Shown: positions 15,572-24,745, numbered from the stretch's first letter. The stretch is DNA of 64,000 nucleotides from Pseudolabrys sp. (GCA_026125895.1 JAHCKG010000005.1:124001-188000); one strand, 5' to 3'. Program-made: numbers and translations. Notes: generated by a model from the letters alone, not told the origin.

Positions 15572-17761
15572 TCAATACTTCACGCTCGCGAACACTCGCA
15601 CGCTGGCGCCGGGCATCAGCACCTCGTCCTTGTTGTAGGACGCGGCGTTGCGCATGTCGCGATTGAGCAGGTTCGCGCCGCGGATGCCGACGGTGAATTC
15701 GCTGATCTGATCGAAGCGCGGCTGCGCGTTCTTCCAGTTGTAGCTGAGTTCGGCGCGCAGATCGTCATAGGCGCCGGTGGTGGTTTCGGCGACGGCCGCA
15801 ATATCGTTCTGTGCGAAGGCGTGGATCAGCTTGACGCGCGCGAACCAGTTGGCGTCGCGCCAGTAGACGCCGCCGCCGACGCGGACCGGCGGAATGCGCG
15901 GCACGTTGGTGCCGTCGGCGAAGGTGGCGCGCACGACGTCGAACTGGTTCTCGATGCCGATGAGGCCGGAGCCGAGCGGTGCGATGTCCCACTGGCTCTG
16001 GAATTCGCCGCCGCGGAAGGTGGCGTCGTTCTGCGAATAGATCGCCTCGTTGAGCTCCGCGGCGCCGCTGCAGTCGCCGGCCTCGTCGCAGGTGTTGCCG
16101 GTGAGGCGGCGATAGATGAAGCCCTTGAAACGGGTGTAGTAGACCGAAGCGTCGAAGCGGAACGGACCTTTCGCGCGCTTGAGGCCGAGTTCGAGCGATT
16201 GCGCCGCCTCGATGCCGAGATCGACATTGCCCTTGTCGAAGGTGGTGGTGGCGTCATGCACGCCGCCGGAATAGAGCTCTGCCGGCTTGGGCGCGCGTTC
16301 GACATATTGCGCGGTGAGGCTCGCGGTCAGGTCGAGCGGCACATCGCGCAGGATGCCGAAGCTGACGCTCTTCGGCGTGTAGTCGCGCGCGGCGGCGGTC
16401 TGCGTCAGGGTGCCGACGGTGTCGAAGGTGCGGCCGGTGCCGTCCAGCGCCACGCGCTCGATGCGGCCGGCGACCTGCAGCCGCGTCACGTCACTGAGTT
16501 TCAGTTCGTTGAACATGTAGCCGGCGATGCGGTTGTTGGTGTTGCGGTCCCACAGGCCGATGCCGCCGGGCGCCGGCGCGTCGAGCATCTGGTGGCCGCC
16601 CTGCACGCCGATCGCAGTGGTGAGCGAAGCAAAGCGCAGGTCGAACGGCGCGAGCTGCGCCTCGACGCGGCCTTCCTGCTCCTTGTTGATGAAGGTCTGC
16701 TGGATGCCGGTGCTGGTAAAGTCGGCCGGATCGGACAGGCCGATCTCGTTGTGCTTGTAGTCGGTGAAACCGCCCCAATAGCGGATGGCGTCGATCGCCG
16801 AATTCGGCGCGCGCCATTCGCCCTTGGTCAGGATCTTGGTCTGGTGCGCCTCGATGCGCGTCTGGTTGCTCTCCGGCTCGGCGCCGGGGATGTGATAGAG
16901 CGCGTTGTTCTGAACGATGGCGAGGCCGATATAGCCGTCGTTGAACAGATACGAGCCGCCGAGCGCCTGGCCGCTGTTGCGCAGGCTGGAGTTCGGCTGC
17001 CGGCCGTTGAAGCCGCCGGGCTGCGTCGCGTTCGGCAGATCGGCCGCATCGGGCGCCGTGAGATACGGATAGGACGGCACGCGATAGTCGGTGGCGTTGC
17101 GGCCGAAGGCATCGGCATGCAGCGCGAAGTTGCCGGCGCCGCCGTCGAGCAGCACGGCGCTGTCGATGCCCTTGTCGACCGACGAGAAGCCGAAGCGCGC
17201 CTCGGCGCCGATGCCGCGCGGCGGCAGCATGGTCGGGATGCGGTTGTTGTCGGCCTCGACCACGCCGCCGATGGCTTGCGAGCCGAAGCGCAAGGTGGCC
17301 GGGCCGCGGATGACCTCGACGCGTTCGGTCACGAGCGGATCGACCGGGACGAAGTGATCCTCGCCGAGATCGGAGGCGCCATTGGCGCCGATGCCATTCT
17401 CCTGGATGCGGACGCGGTTGACGTCGAGGCCGCGGATGATCGGCCGGCTCGAGGCGCCAGGGGCGAACTGCGAGCCGGTGATGCCGGGCTTGTCGAACAG
17501 CAGGTCGCCGAGGGTGGCGGCGCCGCTGCGGCGCAGCTCCTGCGACGGCACCACGGTGACGGTGGCGAACTGGTCGGTGACGACGGGCAGGGTGCCCTGG
17601 GCGGCATTGGCGGTGTCGGGGGCGGTTCGCTGGATGGGGCTCGCTGCCGTCACGTTGACCTGCGGCAGCGTCAGCGCGGTCTGCGCCAGAGCCGGCGCGG
17701 CGGCCACGAGGGCGGAAAAAGACACAGCGAGCCGCAAGCTGCGGCGGGACCGAAGCGACAT
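15572..17761 (-). CDS. znuD: TonB-dependent receptor, ZnuD-like (probable zinc uptake)
   Basis: 729 residues, outer membrane. Signal peptide 1-26 (ending AAPALAQ), plug domain about 45-170 (ATLGDLLFDKPGITGSQFAPG, RPIIRGLDVNRVRIQENG, VERVEVIRGPATLRFGSQAIGGVV), then a 22-strand barrel ending in Tyr. The segments NPxx-like KPAELYSGGVHDATTTFDKGN and FKGFIYRRLTGN resemble meningococcal ZnuD. A two-Cys loop (TCDEAGDC) may be a disulfide lid. I do not see the long His-rich loop of the meningococcal protein. A palindrome matching the Zur box lies 43 bases upstream, which is the main reason for assigning zinc rather than iron. Confidence 0.78.
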   Translation of the reverse strand: MSLRSRRSLRLAVSFSALVAAAPALAQTALTLPQVNVTAASPIQRTAPDTANAAQGTLPVVTDQFATVTVVPSQELRRSGAATLGDLLFDKPGITGSQFAPGASSRPIIRGLDVNRVRIQENGIGANGASDLGEDHFVPVDPLVTERVEVIRGPATLRFGSQAIGGVVEADNNRIPTMLPPRGIGAEARFGFSSVDKGIDSAVLLDGGAGNFALHADAFGRNATDYRVPSYPYLTAPDAADLPNATQPGGFNGRQPNSSLRNSGQALGGSYLFNDGYIGLAIVQNNALYHIPGAEPESNQTRIEAHQTKILTKGEWRAPNSAIDAIRYWGGFTDYKHNEIGLSDPADFTSTGIQQTFINKEQEGRVEAQLAPFDLRFASLTTAIGVQGGHQMLDAPAPGGIGLWDRNTNNRIAGYMFNELKLSDVTRLQVAGRIERVALDGTGRTFDTVGTLTQTAAARDYTPKSVSFGILRDVPLDLTASLTAQYVERAPKPAELYSGGVHDATTTFDKGNVDLGIEAAQSLELGLKRAKGPFRFDASVYYTRFKGFIYRRLTGNTCDEAGDCSGAAELNEAIYSQNDATFRGGEFQSQWDIAPLGSGLIGIENQFDVVRATFADGTNVPRIPPVRVGGGVYWRDANWFARVKLIHAFAQNDIAAVAETTTGAYDDLRAELSYNWKNAQPRFDQISEFTVGIRGANLLNRDMRNAASYNKDEVLMPGASVRVFASVKY

Positions 17762-17803
17762 GAAATACCCCGAGATTAAGAGCGGACGAGCCGACCCCAG
17801 AAA

Positions 17804-17823
17804 TGTAATATTATAACATTACA
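17804..17823 (-). promoter_or_regulatory. Zur-box-like palindrome
   Basis: TGTAATATTATAACATTACA is a 20-base palindrome with one mismatched pair. It resembles the proteobacterial Zur consensus (ATGTTATAxTATAACAT core). On the minus strand it contains TATAAT, a possible -10 box, so repressor binding would block the receptor gene promoter. A TTGACT at 17836-17841 is a weakly spaced -35 candidate. Confidence 0.72.
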
Positions 17824-17978
17824 TATAGAGCGAGGAGTCAAGCCGGGACCGGGATAAACCGCTCGCGGAGGCGACGGCTTGGGGCGACGGCTTAGGGAGG
17901 CGGCGACGGGTTTCGCTCAGGCGAGCGAGGCATTATGTTCGAGACGTCGCGTCGCCAGATTGCGCGCCTTGCGGAGAA

Positions 17979-18209
17979 ATGCCCGTGCTCAATCGTTTCG
18001 ATCCCAGCCAGCCATCCGGCGGAGAGGCCGAGGTCAAATACCTCGACGGCGACTTCCGCGTCGTGCGGCCGGGCAATTTCGTGCGCTGCGCGGTGACCGG
18101 CGCGCCGATCGCGCTCGACGAGCTCAAGTACTGGAGCGTCGATCGCCAGGAGGCCTATGCCACGCCCGAGGCCGTGCTGGAGCGCTATCGCGACGCGCCA
18201 AGGCCGTAG
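17979..18209 (+). CDS. DUF2093 domain-containing protein
   Basis: 76 residues. The family core is nearly the whole protein: VKYLDGDFRVVRPGNFVRCAVTGAPIALDELKYWSVDRQEAYA. A GCGGAG ribosome binding site lies just upstream of the ATG at 17979. No known function; the family is restricted to alphaproteobacteria and often sits beside lpxK, as here, where it is convergent with lpxK. The single conserved Cys and the compact fold suggest a small cytoplasmic protein. Confidence 0.85.
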   Translation: MPVLNRFDPSQPSGGEAEVKYLDGDFRVVRPGNFVRCAVTGAPIALDELKYWSVDRQEAYATPEAVLERYRDAPRP

Positions 18210-18214
18210 GTGGT

Positions 18215-18305
18215 TGTAGCCCGGATGGAGCGCAGCGAAATCCGGGATACGTACCGAGCGCGGTGAGACTGGTCCCGCATTGCGCTTCGCTTCATGCGGG
18301 CTACG
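18215..18305 (+). repeat. Palindromic intergenic repeat, family 4 (copy a)
   Basis: Two hairpins: CCCGGATGGAGCGCAGCGAAATCCGGG and CCCGCATTGCGC...ATGCGGG, flanked by TGTAGCCC and GGGCTACG. It separates the convergent DUF2093 and lpxK genes. A single-hairpin relative lies at 40512-40545. Confidence 0.8.
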
Positions 18306-18314
18306 GGCCTTGCG

Positions 18315-19304
18315 CTAGGCCAAGGCCCGCACCACGAGTTCGCGCAGCTTGTCCTTCTCCTCGACCACCATCGTCACCGGCAGCACATGCGCCTTGGCCG
18401 CCAATGCGGCGAGCGCCGGATCGCCGGTCATGCGGGCGTGATCCTTTTCGGTGGTGAGCAGCGCCAGCGCGTCGTGCTCGGCCGCCATCACCAGCGCGGC
18501 GGCTTCCTCGGCATTGAAGCGGTGATGATCGGCAAAGGCGCGGCGCTGAGCGATCTGGATGCCGCAGGCTTCCACGGTGGCGAAAAACTTGTCGGGATCG
18601 CCGATGCCGGCAAAGGCCAGCACCGGGCGCTGGCGTAGCGCCGTGACGGCCGCCTCGTCCGGCACCAGAGCGCCATGCAGCACCGGCCGCGGCCCGGCGC
18701 GCGAGATGACGTGGCGGGCGCCTTCGATTTCGCCGACGACGAGGAGCGCGTCGCAGCGCGCCATTTGCGCGGCCAGCGGCGCGCGCAAGGGGCCGGCGGG
18801 AAACACCTCGGCGTTGCCGATGCCGCGGCGGCCATCGACCACGGCGATGGTCAGTGTCTTGGCGAGCGACGGATTCTGCAAGCCGTCATCCATGACGATG
18901 ACGCTGGCGCCCATCGCCTTGGCGAAGGCGGCGCCGAGGACGCGGTCGCGCGCGACAACAGTCGGCGCGGCGCGCGCCAGCAGCAGCGCCTCGTCGCCGA
19001 CCTGCGCCGCGCTGTCCTTGTCGGGATCGACGCAATGCGGGCCTTCGGTCGTGCCGCCATAGCCACGCGTGAGAATGAAGGGCGTCGCGCCGAGGTCGCG
19101 CAGCATCGCGACCAGCATCAGCGCGGTCGGCGTCTTGCCGGTGCCGCCGAGCGTGAAATTGCCGACGCAGATGACGGGAATGCCGGCGATTGCGCCGCGC
19201 TTGCCCATGCGCCGCGCCGCGACCGAACCGTAAGCCAGGCCCAGCGGCGCCAAAAGGCTCGAGACGAGCCCTGGCCGGCGCCACCAGAAGCCCGGCTCAC
19301 GCAT
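18315..19304 (-). CDS. lpxK: Tetraacyldisaccharide 4'-kinase
   Basis: 329 residues. Phosphorylates the lipid A precursor at the 4' position on the inner face of the cytoplasmic membrane. An N-terminal hydrophobic segment (LVSSLLAPLGLAYGSVAA) anchors it; the Walker A motif is VGNFTLGGTGKTPTAL near 47-62; ILTRGYGG and GDEALLLA follow, with the Walker-B-like VIVMDDGLQNPSL. It overlaps waaA by eight bases, so the two are coupled. The late-stage order acyltransferase-waaA-lpxK is standard for this order of bacteria. Confidence 0.95.
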   Translation of the reverse strand: MREPGFWWRRPGLVSSLLAPLGLAYGSVAARRMGKRGAIAGIPVICVGNFTLGGTGKTPTALMLVAMLRDLGATPFILTRGYGGTTEGPHCVDPDKDSAAQVGDEALLLARAAPTVVARDRVLGAAFAKAMGASVIVMDDGLQNPSLAKTLTIAVVDGRRGIGNAEVFPAGPLRAPLAAQMARCDALLVVGEIEGARHVISRAGPRPVLHGALVPDEAAVTALRQRPVLAFAGIGDPDKFFATVEACGIQIAQRRAFADHHRFNAEEAAALVMAAEHDALALLTTEKDHARMTGDPALAALAAKAHVLPVTMVVEEKDKLRELVVRALA

Positions 19305-20619
19305 GGTCGCCTCTCTGGTCGCCGCGCTGGCGCAACATGATGAGATGCATCAGGTAAGGATCGAGCGAGTGCAGCGTGCGTGCAAGCGCGCCGCCGAGCG
19401 AATCGACAGTCTTGCGCGCGTTGGCGGCGACGCCGTCGCGCGTCTCCTGGCTCGACAGCATCGCCGCGAATGCCGCCGTCAGCCGGTCGGCGCTATCCAC
19501 CACTTCGGCGCCGTGGGCGGCGTCGAGGGCGTCGTAGATGTCGGCGAAATTCCAGACATGCGGGCCGTGCAGGATCGCGGCGCCCAGCTTCGCCGGTTCA
19601 ATCGGATTCTGGCCCCCATGCTCGATCAGCGAGCCGCCGACGAACACCGCGAGCGCCAGCCGATAGATGAGGCCGAGCTCGCCCATCGTGTCGGCGATGT
19701 AGATGTCGGTGTCGGGCCGGATCGGCTCGCCGCGCGATCGCAGCGCTGCGTTGAGGCCGGCATTGCGCGCGATCTGCATGATCTCCTCGCCGCGGTCCGG
19801 ATGGCGCGGCGCGATCACGGTGAGGAGGCCGCGGAAATTGCCGCGCAGGCGCTGATGCGCCTCGATCATCAGCGCGTCCTCGCCGGGATGCGTCGAGGCG
19901 GCGGCGATCATCGGCCGCCCGCCGATGGCGTCGCGGAATGACTGGAGCTTGGTGGCATCGGCCGGCGGCGGCGGCACGTCGAGCTTGAGGTTGCCGGTGG
20001 TGACGACGCGCGGGGCGCCGAGTTCGCCGAGGCGCCAGGCATCGGCCTGGGTGCCGGCGAGGCAGAGGTCGAAACGGCGCAACAGGCTGCCGATCGTGCG
20101 TGGCGCGCGGCGCCAGCGGTTGAACGAACTCTCCGACATGCGGCCGTTGATCAGGATCATCGGCACCGCGCGCCGCGACGTTTCGATCATGATGTTGGGC
20201 CACAGATCGGATTCGACCATCAGCGCCAGATCGGGCTGCCAGCGGTCGAGGAATCGGCGCACGAAGGACGGCGCGTCGAGCGGCACGAATTGATGGATGA
20301 CGCCGGGCGGCAATCGCCGCGCCGCCGTTTCGCTCGATGTCACCGTGCCGGACGTGACCAGCACATTCATATTCTGCGCGGCGATGCGCTCGATCAGCGG
20401 CATGGCGCTGATGAGTTCGCCGACGCTGGCGCCGTGCAGCCACACCAGCGGACCGTTCGGCCGCGCGTCGTAGCTGCGGCCGTAGCGCTCGCCGAGCCGC
20501 GCCGCGACTTCCTTGCCGCGCTTGAGGCGGCGCGCCATCAGCAGCGGCGTCAGCGGCGCCGCCAGCCGCGACAGCAGCCGGTAGGCATGCAGCGTCAGTG
20601 TCAGGGGCGCGTCGCTCAT
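19297..20619 (-). CDS. waaA: 3-deoxy-D-manno-octulosonic acid transferase
   Basis: 440 residues, GT-B glycosyltransferase that adds Kdo to lipid IVA at the inner membrane. An N-terminal hydrophobic helix (LHAYRLLSRLAAPLTPLLMARRL) anchors it. WLHGASVGE is the N-domain signature with the catalytic Glu; LMVESDLWPN, GNLKLD, ASTHPGEDALM and GGSLIEHGGQNPIEPAKLGAAILHGPHVWNF are the C-domain donor-binding motifs. It overlaps the acyltransferase gene by four bases and lpxK by eight. Confidence 0.95.
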   Translation of the reverse strand: MSDAPLTLTLHAYRLLSRLAAPLTPLLMARRLKRGKEVAARLGERYGRSYDARPNGPLVWLHGASVGELISAMPLIERIAAQNMNVLVTSGTVTSSETAARRLPPGVIHQFVPLDAPSFVRRFLDRWQPDLALMVESDLWPNIMIETSRRAVPMILINGRMSESSFNRWRRAPRTIGSLLRRFDLCLAGTQADAWRLGELGAPRVVTTGNLKLDVPPPPADATKLQSFRDAIGGRPMIAAASTHPGEDALMIEAHQRLRGNFRGLLTVIAPRHPDRGEEIMQIARNAGLNAALRSRGEPIRPDTDIYIADTMGELGLIYRLALAVFVGGSLIEHGGQNPIEPAKLGAAILHGPHVWNFADIYDALDAAHGAEVVDSADRLTAAFAAMLSSQETRDGVAANARKTVDSLGGALARTLHSLDPYLMHLIMLRQRGDQRGDHA

Positions 20620-21353
20620 GCCGCCATGTCTCCGCGGGCGGTCACCGCGGCCGTCGCTTTTCCGTCGACGATTGAATAGGCGCGGGCGGTCATGTCGTTG
20701 AGCGCGGCTTCGACCTCCTGGCGTTTCGCTTCGAGCGTGGCGGCATCGGCATCGCGCGGCACCAGGAAGGGACCGCAGCCGCAGAAAGCCACGTGGGAGA
20801 ACGGCAGGTTGATGGCGCTCTTGTCCCAGTTGTCGAGTTCGATGCGCCGGCTCGAGGCGAGCGCGATCGGGTAGATCGGCCGTCCCGAATGCTGCGCCAG
20901 CTTGATGACGCCCATGCCGCAGACGCGCGACACCTTCGGCACATCGGCGGTGAGCGCGACGTTGAAGCCCTGCTCGAGCGCATCGAGCATCGCGGAAAAT
21001 CCGGCGGCGCCGCCCTTGCGGTGGAATTCGCCGTTATGCGCGCCGGAGCCGCGGATGGTGTCGATGCCGAGCTTCTCGGCGGCGCGCGCATTGATCTCGC
21101 CATCGCGGTGGCGCGAAATGAGCACCTTGGTGCGGTGCGTGTCGTGATTGCGCTTGATGAAGGGCGCGAGGAAATGCTGACCATGCCAGAAGGCGATGAT
21201 CGCCGGCATCTCGACTTCTTCGTACATGTAGGGCGGATCGCAGGTGAGCCGGCTCGTCTTCCACACCAGCCTGAGGTAATTCGCCGCCAGCGACCCCGCG
21301 GCGGACTGAAATGCGGCCGATGCGACGATCCGCTTCATCAATGGCATCGGCAC
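20616..21353 (-). CDS. Lysophospholipid acyltransferase family protein (DUF374)
   Basis: 245 residues. DUF374 members resemble the LpxL/PlsC acyltransferase superfamily; the motif here is AFWHGQHFLAPF with ISRHRDGEIN, followed by GSGAHNGEFHRKGGAAGFSAML and LTADVPKVSR. Membrane-associated, substrate not established; in this gene order a role in lipid A or phospholipid acylation is an inference. Nearby in-frame Met codons at residues 3 and 6 are possible starts. Four-base overlap with waaA. Confidence 0.82.
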   Translation of the reverse strand: MPMPLMKRIVASAAFQSAAGSLAANYLRLVWKTSRLTCDPPYMYEEVEMPAIIAFWHGQHFLAPFIKRNHDTHRTKVLISRHRDGEINARAAEKLGIDTIRGSGAHNGEFHRKGGAAGFSAMLDALEQGFNVALTADVPKVSRVCGMGVIKLAQHSGRPIYPIALASSRRIELDNWDKSAINLPFSHVAFCGCGPFLVPRDADAATLEAKRQEVEAALNDMTARAYSIVDGKATAAVTARGDMAA

Positions 21354-21398
21354 TCACTCTTCGGTGGGCTTGGTAAAAACGATTCGTCCTGGCGGCCG

Positions 21399-21641
21399 TC
21401 AGTTCTTCTCCGGATGGTCCGGATCGAGCAGACGGTGCATGTGCACGATAAAGTACCGCATCTGCGCGTTGTCGACGGTCTGCTGCGCCTTGGCCTTCCA
21501 CACCGCGTAAGCCGACGCATAGTTCGGATAGACGCCGACCAGGTCAACCTTGTCGAGATCCTTGAATTCGACGCCGTCCAGACTGGTCAGTTCGCCGCCG
21601 ATCACCAGATGGAGCAGCTGTTTGGAGGCTTGCGCAGACAT
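21399..21641 (-). CDS. DUF4170 domain-containing protein
   Basis: 80 residues from the ATG at 21641, which has AAGGA seven bases upstream; the TTG one codon earlier is less likely. The family pattern LLHLVIGGEL, DLVGVYPNYASAYAVWKAKAQQTVDNAQMRYFIVHMHRLLDP is complete. Conserved in Rhizobiales between cysQ and the lipid A genes. Function unknown; no signal peptide or membrane segment. It is followed by the acyltransferase after about 45 bases and is probably in the same transcript. Confidence 0.85.
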   Translation of the reverse strand: MSAQASKQLLHLVIGGELTSLDGVEFKDLDKVDLVGVYPNYASAYAVWKAKAQQTVDNAQMRYFIVHMHRLLDPDHPEKN

Positions 21642-21711
21642 CAATTGTTCCTTCGACAGGTCCCGGCGTCGGACCTAATGGACTACCGCAGAACGAGGCA
21701 TGGAACCCGTT

Positions 21712-22527
21712 CTACGCGAACTCGGGCAGGCGGTCGCGCATCAGTTCAATGAGCGTGCCATGGCGGGCGGGACCGGCAGCGATCAGGGCGCCGTGCGTGG
21801 TTTGCGATTGATTATACCGCAACCCCTTGCCCGCAACATCGGTCAGAACGCCGCCGGCTTCGTGCACCAAAAGATCGGCCGCGGCAAGGTCCCAGTCGTG
21901 GCTGCCGGGTGTGGACAATGCCGCCTCGAAAGCGCCTTCCGCGACCCGGGTCAGGCGCAGCGCCAGCGAAAATACCTTGGCCTGCGGCTGCGCGTCCGGC
22001 GAGGCGGCGGCGACCTGGTCGAGCACACGCTTGGGGCCCGCCACGCGCGCGCCGCTCAGGCTGGCGCCGGGCGACACCGTCATCGGAACGCCGTTGCGGG
22101 TCGCGCCGCCGCCAGCGACGGCGATGAACATTTCGTCGGTCACCGGCGCGAAGAGCGCGGCGAGCTGCGGCCGTCCGGCGGCGACCAGCGCCACCGACAC
22201 CGTCCAGTCGTGACGGTGCGTAATATACGCGCGCGTGCCGTCGATTGGATCGACGATCCACACCGTCTCCATGGCGCGCGCCGCCGGAACGTCCTCGGTC
22301 TCTTCCGACAGCCAGCCGGCCGCCGGCGCCAGGGCGCCGAGCCGCGCACGCAGGAAATTGTTGACGGCGATGTCGCCCTCGCTGACCGGCGAATTGTCGG
22401 CGCCCTTGGTCCAGCGCTTGAACTCGCCGCGCGCGGTCTCGCGGGCGATCTGGCCCGCCTCGCGCATGATGAGTTCGAGCGGCTCGCGCAGCGCGGCGAC
22501 CTCGCCGGCGATATCATTGGCCGGCAA
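21712..22527 (-). CDS. cysQ: 3'(2'),5'-bisphosphate nucleotidase / inositol monophosphatase family
   Basis: 271 residues of the lithium-sensitive phosphatase family. Metal ligands are visible in WLSEETED, WIVDPIDGTRAYI and SHDWDLAAADLLVHEAGG. The CysQ subgroup removes the 3'-phosphate from PAP, a by-product of sulfate assimilation; inositol monophosphatase activity cannot be excluded from sequence alone. It overlaps pmbA by 14 bases, indicating cotranscription. Confidence 0.87.
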   Translation of the reverse strand: MPANDIAGEVAALREPLELIMREAGQIARETARGEFKRWTKGADNSPVSEGDIAVNNFLRARLGALAPAAGWLSEETEDVPAARAMETVWIVDPIDGTRAYITHRHDWTVSVALVAAGRPQLAALFAPVTDEMFIAVAGGGATRNGVPMTVSPGASLSGARVAGPKRVLDQVAAASPDAQPQAKVFSLALRLTRVAEGAFEAALSTPGSHDWDLAAADLLVHEAGGVLTDVAGKGLRYNQSQTTHGALIAAGPARHGTLIELMRDRLPEFA

Positions 22528-23878
22528 CGGTCAATCCCTCCAGACGAATCGTCGGCGCGTTGATGCCGTGCTTGAAAACGAGATCGTTCGCCGGCGTCAG
22601 ATGCTTGAACATGTCGAGCAGATGCCCGGCGATGGTCACTTCGCTTACCGCGTAAGTGCGCTTGCCGTTCTCGATCCAGAAGCCGGAGGCGCCGCGGCTG
22701 TAGTCGCCGGTGACGCCGTTGACCCCCGAACCGATCAGGTCGGTCACGTAGAAGCCGTCCTTGATGTCGGCGATCAGATCCTCCGGCGACGCCTTGCCAG
22801 GCTCCATGTGCAGGTTGGACGCCGACGGCGACGGCGAGGACGACACGCCGCGCGAGGCATGGCCGGTCGTCGTCAGTCCGAGTTCGCGCGCGGTGGCGCA
22901 ATCGAGGATCCAGGTGGTGAGTACGCCGTCGTCGATGAGCGCCAGCTTCCTGCCGGCGACGCCCTCGCCGTCGAACGGATGCGAGCGCAGACCGCGTTTG
23001 CGCAACGGATCGTCGATGATACGCACGCCGTCGGCGAACAGCTTGGCCCCCATCTTGTCGCGCAGGAACGAGGTCCTGCGCGCGATCGACGAGCCGTTGA
23101 TGGCGCCGGCGAGGTGCGACACCAGCGATGAGGCGACGCGCGGATCGAACACCACCGGCACCTTGCGCGTCGTCACCTTGCGCGGGTTGAGCCGGGCGAT
23201 GGCGCGCTCGCCGGCGCTGCGGCCGATGGCTTGCGGCGATTCCAGATCGGCGGCGTGGCGCGTCGAGGAATAATCGTAGTCGCGCTCCATGCCGGTGCCT
23301 TCGCCGGCAATGGCCATCGCCGAGACGCTGTGGCTGGAGCCGAGATAAGCGCCGCGGAAGCCATGGCTGGTCACCAGCACCATGCCGCCGATGCCGGCGG
23401 AGGCCGACGCGCCGCCCGACTTGCTGACGCCCTTGACGCGGAGCGCCGCTTCCTCGGCCTGGCGGGCCATCGCTTCGAGATCGGCGACGGTCGGCAAATT
23501 GCGATCGATGAGATCGAGATCGGGAAACTCATGCGTGAGCTGCGCCGGATCGGCGAGCCCGGCGAACTTGTCCTCCGGCGCGACGCGCGCCATGGCGACG
23601 GCACGCTCGGCCAGCGCCTGAAAGCCGTCGCTGGCGATATCGTTGGTCGAGACCACCGCCTGGCGTTTGCCGATCAGCACGCGCAGACCAAGATCGTCCC
23701 CCTCCGAACTCTCGCTCTCTTCCACCTGACCGTCGCGCACCTCGATCGACTGCGACAGGCCGCGCACGGCAACCGCATCGGCGGCGTCGGCGCCGGCCGC
23801 GAGCGCGGCCTTCACCAGGCGCTCGGCGCGGTCGGTGAGGGTGGACTGATCGAACAACGACTGGACGGGAGCGAGCAT
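22514..23878 (-). CDS. pmbA: TldD/PmbA (TldE) family metalloprotease subunit
   Basis: 454 residues, full-length PmbA/TldE. N-terminal domain with SQSIEVRDGQVEESESSEGDDLGLRVLIGKRQAVVSTND; central TSHGFRGAYLGSSHSVSAMAIAGEG; C-terminal GEGVAGRKLALIDDGVLTTWILDCATARELG and GDYSRGASGFWIENG. TldE subunits lack the HExxxH of TldD, and none is seen. With TldD (not in this window) it would form a cytoplasmic protease for unfolded peptides. First gene of the cysQ-DUF4170-lipid A string. Confidence 0.9.
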   Translation of the reverse strand: MLAPVQSLFDQSTLTDRAERLVKAALAAGADAADAVAVRGLSQSIEVRDGQVEESESSEGDDLGLRVLIGKRQAVVSTNDIASDGFQALAERAVAMARVAPEDKFAGLADPAQLTHEFPDLDLIDRNLPTVADLEAMARQAEEAALRVKGVSKSGGASASAGIGGMVLVTSHGFRGAYLGSSHSVSAMAIAGEGTGMERDYDYSSTRHAADLESPQAIGRSAGERAIARLNPRKVTTRKVPVVFDPRVASSLVSHLAGAINGSSIARRTSFLRDKMGAKLFADGVRIIDDPLRKRGLRSHPFDGEGVAGRKLALIDDGVLTTWILDCATARELGLTTTGHASRGVSSSPSPSASNLHMEPGKASPEDLIADIKDGFYVTDLIGSGVNGVTGDYSRGASGFWIENGKRTYAVSEVTIAGHLLDMFKHLTPANDLVFKHGINAPTIRLEGLTVAGQ

Positions 23879-24153
23879 GCGGCCTCTTTCGTAGGAAGGA
23901 ACCCTGATAACAGAACACTTCAGATGGCGTTTGTGCAGTTCCGGCGCAACGGCACTGTCCCGATTTGTGCCGCCGCCATCAACACCTCGTCAATCATGGC
24001 CGGCAACGCACCGTCAAGCATGAGGCGCAATCCCCAGAATGCTAACGCCGATTAACCGCGCTTTTTAAGGGGTTTCGGACGGTCGTGAGGCAAAGTGGGC
24101 TCCAGGCGATACGGGCAATAAGCCCGACGCTGGGAGAGTTTGAGGCGTCAAAT

Positions 24154-24708
24154 ATGCGAAGTGGCGGGGGTCCCGCCGGGTCGAGTCGTCAGGAGCGGCT
24201 CGACCCGTTCGCCCTACCGGTGACGTTTGCGACAAGCGACGGCGCGGCTGGGGTGCGGGTGGTCGAGATTTATCCTGAGCGCGTGGTCGTGCGGCGGTCG
24301 CTGTCCGGTATGGTGATGGCGCTCAACATGCCGATGTCGGCCTATGAGGGCGTCGCCCTCAAGCTGGTGCGTGGCCGCCATGGCGCGCCCGGCACCGCCG
24401 AAATCACGCTGGAGCACAAGGATCCGGGGCTGACGGTGTCGCTCTATGCCGGCGAGCAGGGCGACGAGTTCATGACCGAATGGCAGGTTTGGAGCGACGC
24501 GCTCGGCCTGCCGATGATCGTCAACGACACCAAGGATGGCTGGCGCCGCATCGGCGAGGTGAGGGCGGCGAAGGTGCGTCCGCGCCGCCGCCGGCACAGC
24601 GCCCACAAGCGCCGCCGGCCGACATTCCTCGCGCGCCGCAAGCCGGGCTGCCTGGCGCCGGCGATGGCGGTGTATCGCGACGAGCGCGAGATCATCGCGA
24701 GGAATTGA
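24154..24708 (+). CDS. DUF6101 family protein
   Basis: 184 residues from the ATG at 24154 (MRSGGGPAGSSRQERLDPF); an open frame extends further upstream to a GTG at 24085, which I judge less likely. The core reads RLDPFALPVTFATSD, VEIYPERVVVRRSLSGMVMALNMPMSAYEGV and ITLEHKDPGLTVSLYAG. The C terminus is a very basic arginine-rich tail (RPRRRRHSAHKRRRPTFLARRKPG) ending REIIARN. The family is specific to Rhizobiales, with no known function; the tail suggests nucleic acid or membrane surface contact. Confidence 0.78.
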   Translation: MRSGGGPAGSSRQERLDPFALPVTFATSDGAAGVRVVEIYPERVVVRRSLSGMVMALNMPMSAYEGVALKLVRGRHGAPGTAEITLEHKDPGLTVSLYAGEQGDEFMTEWQVWSDALGLPMIVNDTKDGWRRIGEVRAAKVRPRRRRHSAHKRRRPTFLARRKPGCLAPAMAVYRDEREIIARN

Positions 24709-24712
24709 ATTG

Positions 24713-24738
24713 GTCGTCCCCGCGAAAGCGGGGACGAC
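24713..24738. repeat. Palindromic repeat, family 5 (copy a), bidirectional hairpin
   Basis: A perfect 11-base stem GTCGTCCCCGC/GCGGGGACGAC with a GAAA tetraloop, between the convergent ends of the DUF6101 gene and the small exported protein gene. Flanking GAATTG and CAATTC extend the symmetry. It could terminate transcripts from both sides. A larger variant lies at 33033-33126. Confidence 0.78.
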
Positions 24739-24745
24739 GATCAAT

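Noticed and set aside
15485-17779. A 764-codon plus-strand open frame opposite the TonB receptor
   Set aside because: Antisense shadow. The receptor has a signal peptide, plug and barrel motifs and a regulatory box; the shadow has none.
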